A stretch of 64,000 bases of DNA from Labilibaculum antarcticum (GTDB taxonomy: Bacteria > Bacteroidota > Bacteroidia > Bacteroidales > Marinifilaceae): the NCBI RefSeq assembly GCF_002356295.1, contig NZ_AP018042.1:4558361-4622360 (forward strand), in the 5' to 3' direction. The translations under genes and the position numbers were made by a program. Of the stretch, positions 36,678 to 44,153 are shown piece by piece. Positions within the stretch are counted from its first letter, which is position 1. The number at the start of each line of letters is the position of its first letter. The notes below the pieces were generated by a model. That model was not told the DNA's origin and made no database searches. It saw nothing but the letters and a program-made list of their open reading frames with translations.

Positions 36678-38276
36678 ATGAATAATATCAGGAGTTTGTG
36701 TTTTGTGTTTTTTGCGGGATTAGCAGTTTCTGTATTTTTCAGCAGCTATACAAATTCAAATTACCAACATGATGACCTAGATACAAGTTATATCGATACT
36801 ATTAAACTGGGTCTGGGTGAAATTCAAACCGATCCAGAAAAAAGCTTGGGCTTATTAACTAAAAGTTATGAGCATTGCATGCAAAAAAAAGACTTTGGGA
36901 ATGCAATTCGATGTCTCATTGGCATAACCGATATTGAACGATTTAGAGGGAATTACAATCTTGCCTTTGAAAAGCTTTGGGATGCATTATTATTGACTGA
37001 TAAGTATGGAAATGAAAAAAACATTATTACGATTCACCGGAATTTAGGTATTCTTTATGGCATATATAATAAGGATAGTTCCGCTATAAATCACCTGAGT
37101 CTCTCCTTGAAAAAAGCTAAGATTCTTAACGAGAAAGAATCCGTTAAAAACGGGGAGATTATCGCTTCCTATTTTAGTTTATCCTCAATTTACAGGGATA
37201 ATGAACAGTACGATCTTGCTTTGAATTATCTGGATTCATGTTATTTGTTAAATCCAGATAAGAATTTACCGTATGTGGAAACGGATAAAGGGTACCTTTA
37301 TTTGAAAATGGGGAATTTAAAATTGGCAGAGAAACATCTTTACAATGCCTCTAAGTACCTGACTCGCAATAATGAGAGGTATCTGGTCGTATGCTACTCT
37401 TTCATTGGAGATTTAAAGCTTGCGCAAAATGAACCCGATAGTGCCTTGTATTATTATTCCAAAAGTTTAAACACAATTGAAGCTAAAAAGGCATATGTTG
37501 AATTTAGACCTGATCTTCTCAGGAAGATATCTTCTTTGCATTTAAAGAAGAATAATTATGTGAACGCTTACAACTATTTGAATGCATCAACAAAAGTTTC
37601 AGATAGCTTATTTAATGCAACAAGCGATCAGAATAATAAATTGTTTGAAATAAAAAATAAGTACAAAGAGGCTTTGTTAGAAAAAGAGACCTTGCTTCAA
37701 GCACAAAATGTGCTTATCGAGCAAAAAAATGCAGCACAAGTGCGACTTAGGCTTTTAATTGGGCTTATTGTGTTGCTTGGAGTATCTGGATTCCTGTTTT
37801 TTCGACTTCGTGTAAAGCTGAAAAAACTTAGCTTGAAACAAATAATGGAAATGGAGAAAAATAGTGCAGTTTTGGAAGTTAAGAGCAAAGAACTGACCAC
37901 TTATGCACTCCAGATGATTGATAAAGAAAAAGCCTTGCATGAATTACTTGAGATAATTAGAGAAGTTGCACCTGGAAAACACCATTCATTACATAGTAAA
38001 TACGCAAATCGAAACAATAAGCTGTGGGAAGAGTTTAATATGCGTTTTGTAGAAGTGAATAGTGACTTTTATGAGAAATTACGTGAAAAATATCCTGATT
38101 TAACGCCAACAGAGCAGAAGCACTGTGCTCTTATCAGGCTAAATTTTGATAGTAATGAAATGGCACAAATTCTGAATATTTCTTTGCAAAGCATTCATAC
38201 ATCAAGATATCGGATCCGGAAGAAATTAAAACTTTTGCATGAGACAAGTTTGAGCAACTTTATTGCAGAATTGTAA
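36678..38276 (+). CDS. TPR-sensor membrane regulator with C-terminal LuxR-type HTH
   Basis: 532 residues from the chosen ATG, which gives an N-terminal hydrophobic segment (LCFVFFAGLAVSVFFSSY). Then 6-7 tetratricopeptide-like repeats (about 45-330), a transmembrane helix (LRLLIGLIVLLGVSGFLFF), a coiled-coil, and a C-terminal HTH (LTPTEQKHCALIRLNFDSNEMAQILNI, then SIHTSRYRIRKKL; only landmarks given). This is a common Bacteroidota one-component regulator with periplasmic TPR sensing and cytosolic DNA binding. Divergent from the GH3 locus, so regulation of that locus is plausible. The start at 36678 is favoured by the -7 element at 36601. Confidence 0.85.
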   Translation: MNNIRSLCFVFFAGLAVSVFFSSYTNSNYQHDDLDTSYIDTIKLGLGEIQTDPEKSLGLLTKSYEHCMQKKDFGNAIRCLIGITDIERFRGNYNLAFEKLWDALLLTDKYGNEKNIITIHRNLGILYGIYNKDSSAINHLSLSLKKAKILNEKESVKNGEIIASYFSLSSIYRDNEQYDLALNYLDSCYLLNPDKNLPYVETDKGYLYLKMGNLKLAEKHLYNASKYLTRNNERYLVVCYSFIGDLKLAQNEPDSALYYYSKSLNTIEAKKAYVEFRPDLLRKISSLHLKKNNYVNAYNYLNASTKVSDSLFNATSDQNNKLFEIKNKYKEALLEKETLLQAQNVLIEQKNAAQVRLRLLIGLIVLLGVSGFLFFRLRVKLKKLSLKQIMEMEKNSAVLEVKSKELTTYALQMIDKEKALHELLEIIREVAPGKHHSLHSKYANRNNKLWEEFNMRFVEVNSDFYEKLREKYPDLTPTEQKHCALIRLNFDSNEMAQILNISLQSIHTSRYRIRKKLKLLHETSLSNFIAEL

Positions 38277-38292
38277 TGTTATATCAAATGAG

Positions 38293-38326
38293 AAGAGCTT
38301 ATAAAACGTTAGTTTTATAAGCTCTT
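38293..38326. terminator. Strong bidirectional terminator
   Basis: AAGAGCTTATAAAAC, loop GTTA, GTTTTATAAGCTCTT, then TTT. A perfect 15-bp stem between the regulator and the 3' end of the tRNA array; it serves both. Confidence 0.9.
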
Positions 38327-38347
38327 TTTAAGCTATTGCTTAAGTTG

Positions 38348-38420
38348 TGATCCCTCTGGGGTTCGAACCCAGGACCCCATCATTAAAAGTGATGTGCTCT
38401 ACCAGCTGAGCTAAGGAATC
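38348..38420 (-). tRNA. tRNA-Lys(TTT), array copy 6 (last transcribed)
   Basis: 73 bases with D stem GCTC/GAGC, anticodon stem CATCA/TGATG with loop CTTTTAA (anticodon TTT), T arm CTGGG-TTCGAAC-CCCAG, and acceptor GATTCCT/AGGGATC with one G-U pair. Discriminator A, CCA not encoded. Identical to the other five copies. Confidence 0.95.
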
Positions 38421-38453
38421 ATCCTTATTTTTTGAAGACTTTGGTTGTCTTTG

Positions 38454-38526
38454 TGATCCCTCTGGGGTTCGAACCCAGGACCCCATCATTAAAAGTGATG
38501 TGCTCTACCAGCTGAGCTAAGGAATC
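38454..38526 (-). tRNA. tRNA-Lys(TTT), array copy 5
   Basis: Identical cloverleaf to the copy at 38348. Separated from it by a 33-base spacer (ATCCTTATTTTTTGAAGACT and following) that recurs between all copies. Confidence 0.95.
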
Positions 38527-38559
38527 ATCCTTATTTTTTGAAGACTTTGGTTGTCTTTG

Positions 38560-38632
38560 TGATCCCTCTGGGGTTCGAACCCAGGACCCCATCATTAAAA
38601 GTGATGTGCTCTACCAGCTGAGCTAAGGAATC
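38560..38632 (-). tRNA. tRNA-Lys(TTT), array copy 4
   Basis: Identical sequence, 106-bp period to the neighbouring copy on the lower-coordinate side. Confidence 0.95.
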
Positions 38633-38666
38633 ATCCTTATTTTTTGAAGACTTTGGTTGTCTTTTG

Positions 38667-38739
38667 TGATCCCTCTGGGGTTCGAACCCAGGACCCCATC
38701 ATTAAAAGTGATGTGCTCTACCAGCTGAGCTAAGGAATC
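38667..38739 (-). tRNA. tRNA-Lys(TTT), array copy 3
   Basis: Identical sequence; the spacer on its lower-coordinate side has one extra T (107-bp period). Confidence 0.95.
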
Positions 38740-38772
38740 ATCCTTATTTTTTGAAGACTTTGGTTGTCTTTG

Positions 38773-38845
38773 TGATCCCTCTGGGGTTCGAACCCAGGAC
38801 CCCATCATTAAAAGTGATGTGCTCTACCAGCTGAGCTAAGGAATC
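38773..38845 (-). tRNA. tRNA-Lys(TTT), array copy 2
   Basis: Identical sequence with the common 33-base spacer. Confidence 0.95.
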
Positions 38846-38879
38846 ATCCTTATTTTTTGAAGACTTTGGTTGTCTTTTG

Positions 38880-38952
38880 TGATCCCTCTGGGGTTCGAAC
38901 CCAGGACCCCATCATTAAAAGTGATGTGCTCTACCAGCTGAGCTAAGGAATC
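38880..38952 (-). tRNA. tRNA-Lys(TTT), array copy 1 (promoter-proximal)
   Basis: Identical sequence. Upstream (higher coordinates) the spacer homology stops and a promoter-like sequence begins. Confidence 0.95.
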
Positions 38953-38979
38953 AGATAATTTTGGTTTTTTAAAGCGATG

Positions 38980-39011
38980 CAAATATAGAGCGATTAAATT
39001 TAAATCGCAAA
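38980..39011 (-). promoter_or_regulatory. Promoter of the tRNA-Lys array
   Basis: On the minus strand TTTG (39011-39008), a 20-bp spacer, TATATTTG (38987-38980). Both elements match the Bacteroidota sigma-A consensus exactly and lie ~28 bp before the first tRNA. Confidence 0.7.
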
Positions 39012-39347
39012 CTGAAAATGTCATAAATCTCTATATCCTGCAAGAGGAAGTAAGCTGGTTTGCTTTATTGTATTGGTTCGTAATTTGATAGTGAAATGAA
39101 AAAGAGTGAAAAAAAAGTTCATTTTTTTAATTCATCCTTGAAATCCTTATGATAATGGTCTTTTTTTGTGTCGAAGATCTGTTTGTTTTAGCGAATAATT
39201 TAGAGGAAATTCCAGATTTTCCGGCAATAAATTTGAATTTACGACTTTAAAATTTCAATGCCGTAAAATATTTTTAAATTTGTAGTCGAAAAAAAAACAG
39301 AAAAATCGATTATCTGTCACTTTATAAACTGTTAATATCTCTCTTTC
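39012..39347. other. AT-rich leader region between the tRNA array and the SDR gene
   Basis: No gene seen. TAAATTTG at 39275-39282 matches the -7 consensus for the plus strand, 66 bp before the SDR start, without an obvious -33. Confidence 0.35.
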
Positions 39348-40157
39348 ATGAATCAAAAAATTGTTGTGATTACAGGAGCTTCTTCTGGAATAGGAAAAGC
39401 ATTGGCTTTTGAATTTGCATCTCGTGGATCAAAAATTGTTTTAGCCGCAAGAAGCCTCGATAAGCTAAAAGAAGTTGAAAAAGGTATCAAGGCAATGGGA
39501 AATGAAGTTTTAACCGTTAAAACGGATGTAAGCGTTGAAGAGGATTGTGAAAATCTAATGAAAGAAACAGTAAAGAGATTCGGAGGTATCGACGTATTGA
39601 TAAATAATGCAGGAATTTCCATGAGAGCTCTTTTTGCTGATTTGGATTTATCGGTAATTAGAAATTTGATGGATGTTAACTTTTGGGGAACTGTATATTG
39701 TACCAAATTTGCAATGCCATACATTACCAAATCAAAAGGGTCTGTTGTAGGAGTGATATCTATAGCCGGCTATATTGGCTTGCCTGCCAGATCTGGGTAT
39801 TCTGCATCAAAATACGCTATTCGTGGCTTTTTGGATACCTTACGTGTTGAAAACCGGAAGACTGGAGTTCATGTTCTGGTTGCTGCTCCTGGTTTTACCG
39901 CTTCCAATGTTCGAAATGTTGCCTTAACTGCTGATGGCTCTTCCCAGGGTGAAACTCCACGAGATGAGAGTAAAATGATGAGTGCCGAGGAATGTGCTCG
40001 ATTAATTGCTGTTGCTGTGGTGAAACGAAAACGGGAACTGATTATGACATTTATGGAAGGAAAATTAACCGTTTGGCTCAAGAAATGGTTTCCGGCCTTA
40101 CTGGAAAAACTAACCTATAGTCATATGGCCAAAGAGCCAGATTCACCTTTAAAATAA
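39348..40157 (+). CDS. SDR-family NAD(P)-dependent oxidoreductase
   Basis: A classical short-chain dehydrogenase of 269 residues. Cofactor motif TGASSGIG near the N-terminus, RSLDKL and DVS suggesting NADP preference (inference), NNAG, a Ser in VISIAGYIG (135-145 region) and the catalytic YSASK. The tail carries a hydrophobic stretch (WLKKWFPALLEKL) that could associate with membranes, as in some lipid-active SDRs. Substrate unknown. Neighbours give no clear pathway. Confidence 0.9.
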   Translation: MNQKIVVITGASSGIGKALAFEFASRGSKIVLAARSLDKLKEVEKGIKAMGNEVLTVKTDVSVEEDCENLMKETVKRFGGIDVLINNAGISMRALFADLDLSVIRNLMDVNFWGTVYCTKFAMPYITKSKGSVVGVISIAGYIGLPARSGYSASKYAIRGFLDTLRVENRKTGVHVLVAAPGFTASNVRNVALTADGSSQGETPRDESKMMSAEECARLIAVAVVKRKRELIMTFMEGKLTVWLKKWFPALLEKLTYSHMAKEPDSPLK

Positions 40158-40290
40158 AAAAGCAACTTTGACTGTAGGCATTTATTCAAAATACCTGTTT
40201 TTCCTTTGTGCAGCGTAACTTTTCTTGGTTTGGTCAGTATACCCGCACAATTGTGATGTGTAATCACAAGACACTACTACTTGCTGAAAA

Positions 40291-41013
40291 ATGGATAAAT
40301 CACATTTTAATACGTTTATTTTCTCCAATGCGGATAAGGTCTACTATTACGTATATTGCTTATTAAGAAATGAGCAGGAGACGATTGAAGTCGTTTCTTT
40401 AACACTGGAGGAATGTTGGAAGGAGCGAAAGAAATTCAGTCATACCGATATGATTTACGTGTTTAAAATTGCAAGAAAGCTGGCGACACTTAGATCGAAT
40501 AGCCTGGAAAAAAGAATATTTTCAAACCATACAAATAATTTATTAGCTGAAACCAATCCTGTTTTAGCACGTTTTTGTAGTTTAACTCAAGATTTGTCTC
40601 CACTGCAGGCCGAGGTTATGTGCTTACGTGCTATGGTAAGATTGCGTATGGATGATATCTCTATAGTTGTAGGATTGGGAATTAATAATGTACAATCCAT
40701 TCTATCCGTGGTACGGAAAGCAATTAGAGCGAGAATAGATCCAAATGTTATTTTAACAGATTTGAAAAGTAATGAAGTTTTATTCAAATATTATTCAGGA
40801 AAGTCAACAGTAAAAGAAGAAGAACAACTGCGTTTGTATTTTTCACGAATGGATTTGTCTGATACAACAGGAGCCGACAGAGAACTTTTCCTGCTATTCT
40901 TAAAAATTGGCAATGCGGCAATGCCACCTGACTGTTCCGATCTATTACTTCTTAAAATAAAAGAAATACAGAAGCAAAATTGGCGAACTTCCTTCACCCG
41001 AATTTTTAAGTAA
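40291..41013 (+). CDS. Divergent ECF sigma-like protein with anti-sigma-like tail
   Basis: A 240-residue protein. The first ~150 residues have the layout of an ECF sigma factor: region-2-like NADKVYYYVYCLLRNEQET and a degenerate -10-recognition part, then region-4-like LSPLQAEVMCLRAMVRLRMDDI with an HTH that lacks several consensus residues. The C-terminal ~85 residues begin LFKYYSGKSTVKEEEQLRLYF, a pattern like the N-terminal domain of Bacteroidota FecR-type anti-sigma factors (YYxGxxSxEExxxL). So it looks like a sigma core fused to an anti-sigma cytosolic domain. Function is not established and no separate partner is adjacent. Confidence 0.6.
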   Translation: MDKSHFNTFIFSNADKVYYYVYCLLRNEQETIEVVSLTLEECWKERKKFSHTDMIYVFKIARKLATLRSNSLEKRIFSNHTNNLLAETNPVLARFCSLTQDLSPLQAEVMCLRAMVRLRMDDISIVVGLGINNVQSILSVVRKAIRARIDPNVILTDLKSNEVLFKYYSGKSTVKEEEQLRLYFSRMDLSDTTGADRELFLLFLKIGNAAMPPDCSDLLLLKIKEIQKQNWRTSFTRIFK

Positions 41014-41096
41014 AGAGCCGAACAATAATGATCGTTAAATTGTTGAAGCTTTTCAGTACTCTTGGAAAATTGTCTTGTCTGAGGAAGGTTTAAGTT

Positions 41097-42128
41097 CTAT
41101 GGTTTGATGCCTTCGTTTTCTTCTAAATTATCATTTAGTGATTTAAATCCTTTGCCAAGAATTTCATTTGTGTCCATTACACTCACAAAGGCTATCGGAT
41201 CAATAGAATGAATATAGTCTTGCAGCATTGATAATTCCCTTCGGTTAACAACGATAAAGATTATTGATTTTTCCTTAAGATCAAGAGTTCTGTTGCCTTT
41301 TATTATGGTTCCATTAAGTTTAAAGTCGTCGTTGATTTTTCTTCTGATTTCTTCATGTTTATCAGAAATAATAAATAGCGCTTTTTCGTATGTGGAGCCT
41401 TGTAAAGTGATATCGGTGACTTTCCCAATAATGAAAACTACGATCCATGAATACAATGGAATTTGCCAATCCATTCTAATGTATAAACTACTCAATACAA
41501 TTAGCGAATCAACATAAATAACAAGCTGTCCTAGAGGGAGACCAGTGTACTTAGCCCCAATCATGGCAATAATATCAGATCCTGCTGAAGTGGCTTTGGC
41601 TTTTAGTATTAGACCTAAACCAAAACCAATAAAGATTCCTCCAAAAATACAGGATAAAAGTACATCGTCAACCAAAGGTATGAGTCCCCACCAAGTGCTA
41701 ATAGTATCAATAAATAATGCACAAAGAATAAATGAGATAAAGGTTTTAATTCCAAATCGTGGCCCTAGTAATTTAATTCCTAATAAACTTAGAGGAATAT
41801 TAATCGCCAAACTTGCTACACCAACAGGTATACCGCCACCATATTTTCTAAACAAGTTATTCGAATAATCCATGAATTGATAGAGCAGCCCCGAAAAGAA
41901 ACCATCGTAATCAGCCGGATTTAAAATTCCGAAAATACCATGAGGAAATAATCCGAGGGTTAGTTTGTTAATGATAATTCCGATACCATAGATGCTGCCG
42001 GGAACAATACCATGAGGGATAATGAAAAAAACAAATCCGGCCGCCAATACCAGCGCACCAAAAATTAAAATGGTATAATTGTAAAACCATTTACCGGAAA
42101 AAAAAGTGTCCTTTTGTATAAAAGCCAA
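41097..42128 (-). CDS. YitT family membrane protein (DUF161/DUF2179)
   Basis: A 343-residue protein. Five or six transmembrane helices (about 15-235), including the PHGIVPGSIYGIGIIINKL and AKATSAGSDIIAMI motifs of the family, followed by a C-terminal soluble DUF2179 domain (about 240-335) with KALFIISDKHEEI and NRRELSMLQDYIHSIDP. Members may act as transporters; no substrate is certain. Single gene, minus strand, between the sigma-like gene and the acyltransferase. Confidence 0.9.
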   Translation of the reverse strand: MAFIQKDTFFSGKWFYNYTILIFGALVLAAGFVFFIIPHGIVPGSIYGIGIIINKLTLGLFPHGIFGILNPADYDGFFSGLLYQFMDYSNNLFRKYGGGIPVGVASLAINIPLSLLGIKLLGPRFGIKTFISFILCALFIDTISTWWGLIPLVDDVLLSCIFGGIFIGFGLGLILKAKATSAGSDIIAMIGAKYTGLPLGQLVIYVDSLIVLSSLYIRMDWQIPLYSWIVVFIIGKVTDITLQGSTYEKALFIISDKHEEIRRKINDDFKLNGTIIKGNRTLDLKEKSIIFIVVNRRELSMLQDYIHSIDPIAFVSVMDTNEILGKGFKSLNDNLEENEGIKP

Positions 42129-42300
42129 AGTGATTATGATTTATGTGGTTGAAATTAATATTTGCATTTTGCTAGTTTTTTACAAAATAATAGTTTTTAT
42201 TGAGATTTATTGAGCTTGACGAGATATTTTCTGTTAAAATAAATTGATTTGCTGTTGTTTTGTTAGTAAAGAATTGATTGTTTTGCATGATGATCACAAA

Positions 42301-42858
42301 ATGGAGACGATGAGGGCTAAAATTAGCAGGTTACTAATGCAATTGTTTGGGTGGAAATATTTAGGGGGTATACCACAGGTGAAAAAGGCTGTAGTGATTG
42401 CAGTACCTCATACTTCCAACTGGGATTTTATCTGGGGAAAGCTCGCTTTTCTTTCTTATAATATTCCTACAACTGTTTTGATGAAGAAGGAGATGTTTGT
42501 GTTCCCTTTTAAATATTTTTTAAAAACATGGGGTGTAATTCCGGTTAACCGAACCACAAAAGGCAATATGACCGACGAGTTAGCGAAAGAGTTTGCAAGT
42601 CGTGAGTCTCTGTATTTGTCGATTGCGCCTGAAGGAAGTCGCGGTTTGCGATCAGAATGGAAAAAGGGTTTTTACTATATCGCCTTAAAGGCAAAGGTTC
42701 CCATTTATTTGGCAGAAATAAACTACGAAGAAAAAACCATAACTTGTGATGAGGCTTTTTATCCTACAGGAGATGTTGAGAAGGATATGATAACAATTAA
42801 AAGCAAATACATTAACTGTAAACCAAAATACCCAAAGAATTTCACAACAGGATTGTAA
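42301..42858 (+). CDS. Lysophospholipid acyltransferase family protein
   Basis: 185 residues from the ATG at 42301 (an upstream in-frame ATG at 42244 gives an unlikely Cys-rich N-terminus). The PlsC acyltransferase motifs are present: I, VPHTSNWDFIWGK (HxxxxD form); II, VIPVNRTTKG; III, SIAPEGSRGLRSEWKKGFYYIA. Short form without transmembrane helices, of the type annotated as glycerol acyltransferase in Bacteroidota; it transfers acyl groups to a lipid or polyol, acceptor unknown. The next gene follows after 8 bp on the same strand, so the two are probably co-transcribed. Confidence 0.85.
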   Translation: METMRAKISRLLMQLFGWKYLGGIPQVKKAVVIAVPHTSNWDFIWGKLAFLSYNIPTTVLMKKEMFVFPFKYFLKTWGVIPVNRTTKGNMTDELAKEFASRESLYLSIAPEGSRGLRSEWKKGFYYIALKAKVPIYLAEINYEEKTITCDEAFYPTGDVEKDMITIKSKYINCKPKYPKNFTTGL

Positions 42859-42866
42859 TTTACAAA

Positions 42867-43649
42867 ATGATGTCTGATACTCTAAAAGTTAGCTTAGTAC
42901 AATTGGAATTGGTGTGGGGAAATGTAGAAGAGAATCTGAAACGAATTTCGAATCTACTATTACCGATGAAAAATCAGACAGATTTAATTGTTCTGCCGGA
43001 AATGTTTTCCTCTGGTTTTATGATGGAGAATAAAAATCTGATTTCGCCTAAAGCTGCAATGACTCTTGATTGGATGAAAAATCAAGCTAAGCAGTTAAAT
43101 GCAACTCTTCTTGGGAGTATTATTGTAGAGGAAGATGGGAACTATTTTAACCGTTTGTATTGTGTCGATGGAGAAAAGATAATCTGTTCATACGATAAGC
43201 GTCATTTGTTTAGAATGGGAGAGGAGCACAAGCATTTTTCAAATGGTGCCGATCGGGTTGTCTTCAATCTTGGAAAATGGAGAATTCGTCCTTTGGTTTG
43301 TTATGATTTGCGTTTTCCGGTCTGGAGCCGAAATCAGAATGATTATGATGTTTTGCTATATGTTGCCAACTGGCCCGAGGCTCGAAGAGAGGTTTGGAAT
43401 ACACTCCTGAAAGCTAGAGCAATTGAAAATCAGTCGTTTGTGCTTGGAGTGAATCGAGTTGGAATCGATGGATTGGGGCTTTCCTATTCGGGAGATTCTT
43501 CTGTTTTTGATGCAAAAGGCAGGCTTGTTGGGAAATGTACCGATCACGTGGAGGAAATTATTACTTTGCAATTAAATTTAGATGAATTAAACGATTTCAG
43601 GCGGAAATTTCCACTTCACCTTGATGCAGATTCATTTCAAATAAGCTGA
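42867..43649 (+). CDS. Omega-amidase/nitrilase-superfamily C-N hydrolase
   Basis: A 260-residue nitrilase-fold hydrolase. The Glu45-Lys111-Cys145 triad is visible in LPEMFSSGF, YDKRHLF and LVCYDLRFP, together with the VGKC and NRVG segments. LRFPVWSRN and the short length match the YafV/omega-amidase branch, which hydrolyses alpha-ketoglutaramate or ketosuccinamate (metabolite repair). Cytosolic. The start may be the second Met. Close behind the acyltransferase gene. Confidence 0.88.
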   Translation: MMSDTLKVSLVQLELVWGNVEENLKRISNLLLPMKNQTDLIVLPEMFSSGFMMENKNLISPKAAMTLDWMKNQAKQLNATLLGSIIVEEDGNYFNRLYCVDGEKIICSYDKRHLFRMGEEHKHFSNGADRVVFNLGKWRIRPLVCYDLRFPVWSRNQNDYDVLLYVANWPEARREVWNTLLKARAIENQSFVLGVNRVGIDGLGLSYSGDSSVFDAKGRLVGKCTDHVEEIITLQLNLDELNDFRRKFPLHLDADSFQIS

Positions 43650-43724
43650 ATTATATTTAAATAATGATCTGAGCAGTAGGACTTTGTTTCGTTACAATAA
43701 TAATGTGCTTTTAGGTACTTGTAA

Positions 43725-43740
43725 AACTAAACTTATAGTT
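43725..43740. promoter_or_regulatory. Candidate BlaI operator 1 (upstream of blaI)
   Basis: AACTA-N6-TAGTT dyad (AACTAAACTTATAGTT), 39 bp before the blaI start codon. The same dyad with identical 6-base spacing precedes tonB 1 and tonB 2. Confidence 0.5.
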
Positions 43741-43778
43741 ATATATTTAAGACAAGAAACCATCCTAAAATAAGATCA

Positions 43779-44153
43779 ATGAAAGAATTAACTCGAGCAG
43801 AAGAACAAGTGATGCAAATCCTCTGGGGGCTTGAAAATGCATTTGTGAAAGAGATTATAGAGAAAATCCCCGAACCAAAACCTGCTTACAATACAATATC
43901 CACAATTACTCGAATTCTTGAGAAGAAAGGCTTTGTCAGCCATATTGCTTACGGTAAAAGTCATCAGTATTTTCCATTAGTGGGAAAAAAAGAATACACT
44001 CGTAAATTTATGAAAGGTTTTGTTCGTAATTATTTTTCGAACTCATATCGCGATATGGTTTCGTTTTTTGCGAAAGAAGAACAGGTGAGTTTGTCGGAGC
44101 TGGAAGAGGTAAAGAGAATGGTTGAAGAACAAATTAAAAAGCAAAGTAAATAA
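43779..44153 (+). CDS. BlaI/MecI/CopY-family transcriptional repressor
   Basis: 124 residues: N-terminal winged helix (LTRAEEQVMQILWGLENAF, then PAYNTISTITRILEKKGFVSH) and a C-terminal dimerisation helix. Typical repressor cleaved after activation of a membrane metalloprotease sensor. The gene overlaps the start of the M56 gene by 32 bp, giving the classical blaI-blaR1 arrangement, although no beta-lactamase is present here. Confidence 0.92.
   Translation: MKELTRAEEQVMQILWGLENAFVKEIIEKIPEPKPAYNTISTITRILEKKGFVSHIAYGKSHQYFPLVGKKEYTRKFMKGFVRNYFSNSYRDMVSFFAKEEQVSLSELEEVKRMVEEQIKKQSK

Noticed and set aside
38348-38952. CRISPR-like array of 106-bp repeats
   Set aside because: Both the repeated part and the spacers are the same in all copies, and the repeat folds as tRNA-Lys(TTT). 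The short minus-strand protein frames in this region are translations of the tRNA genes.
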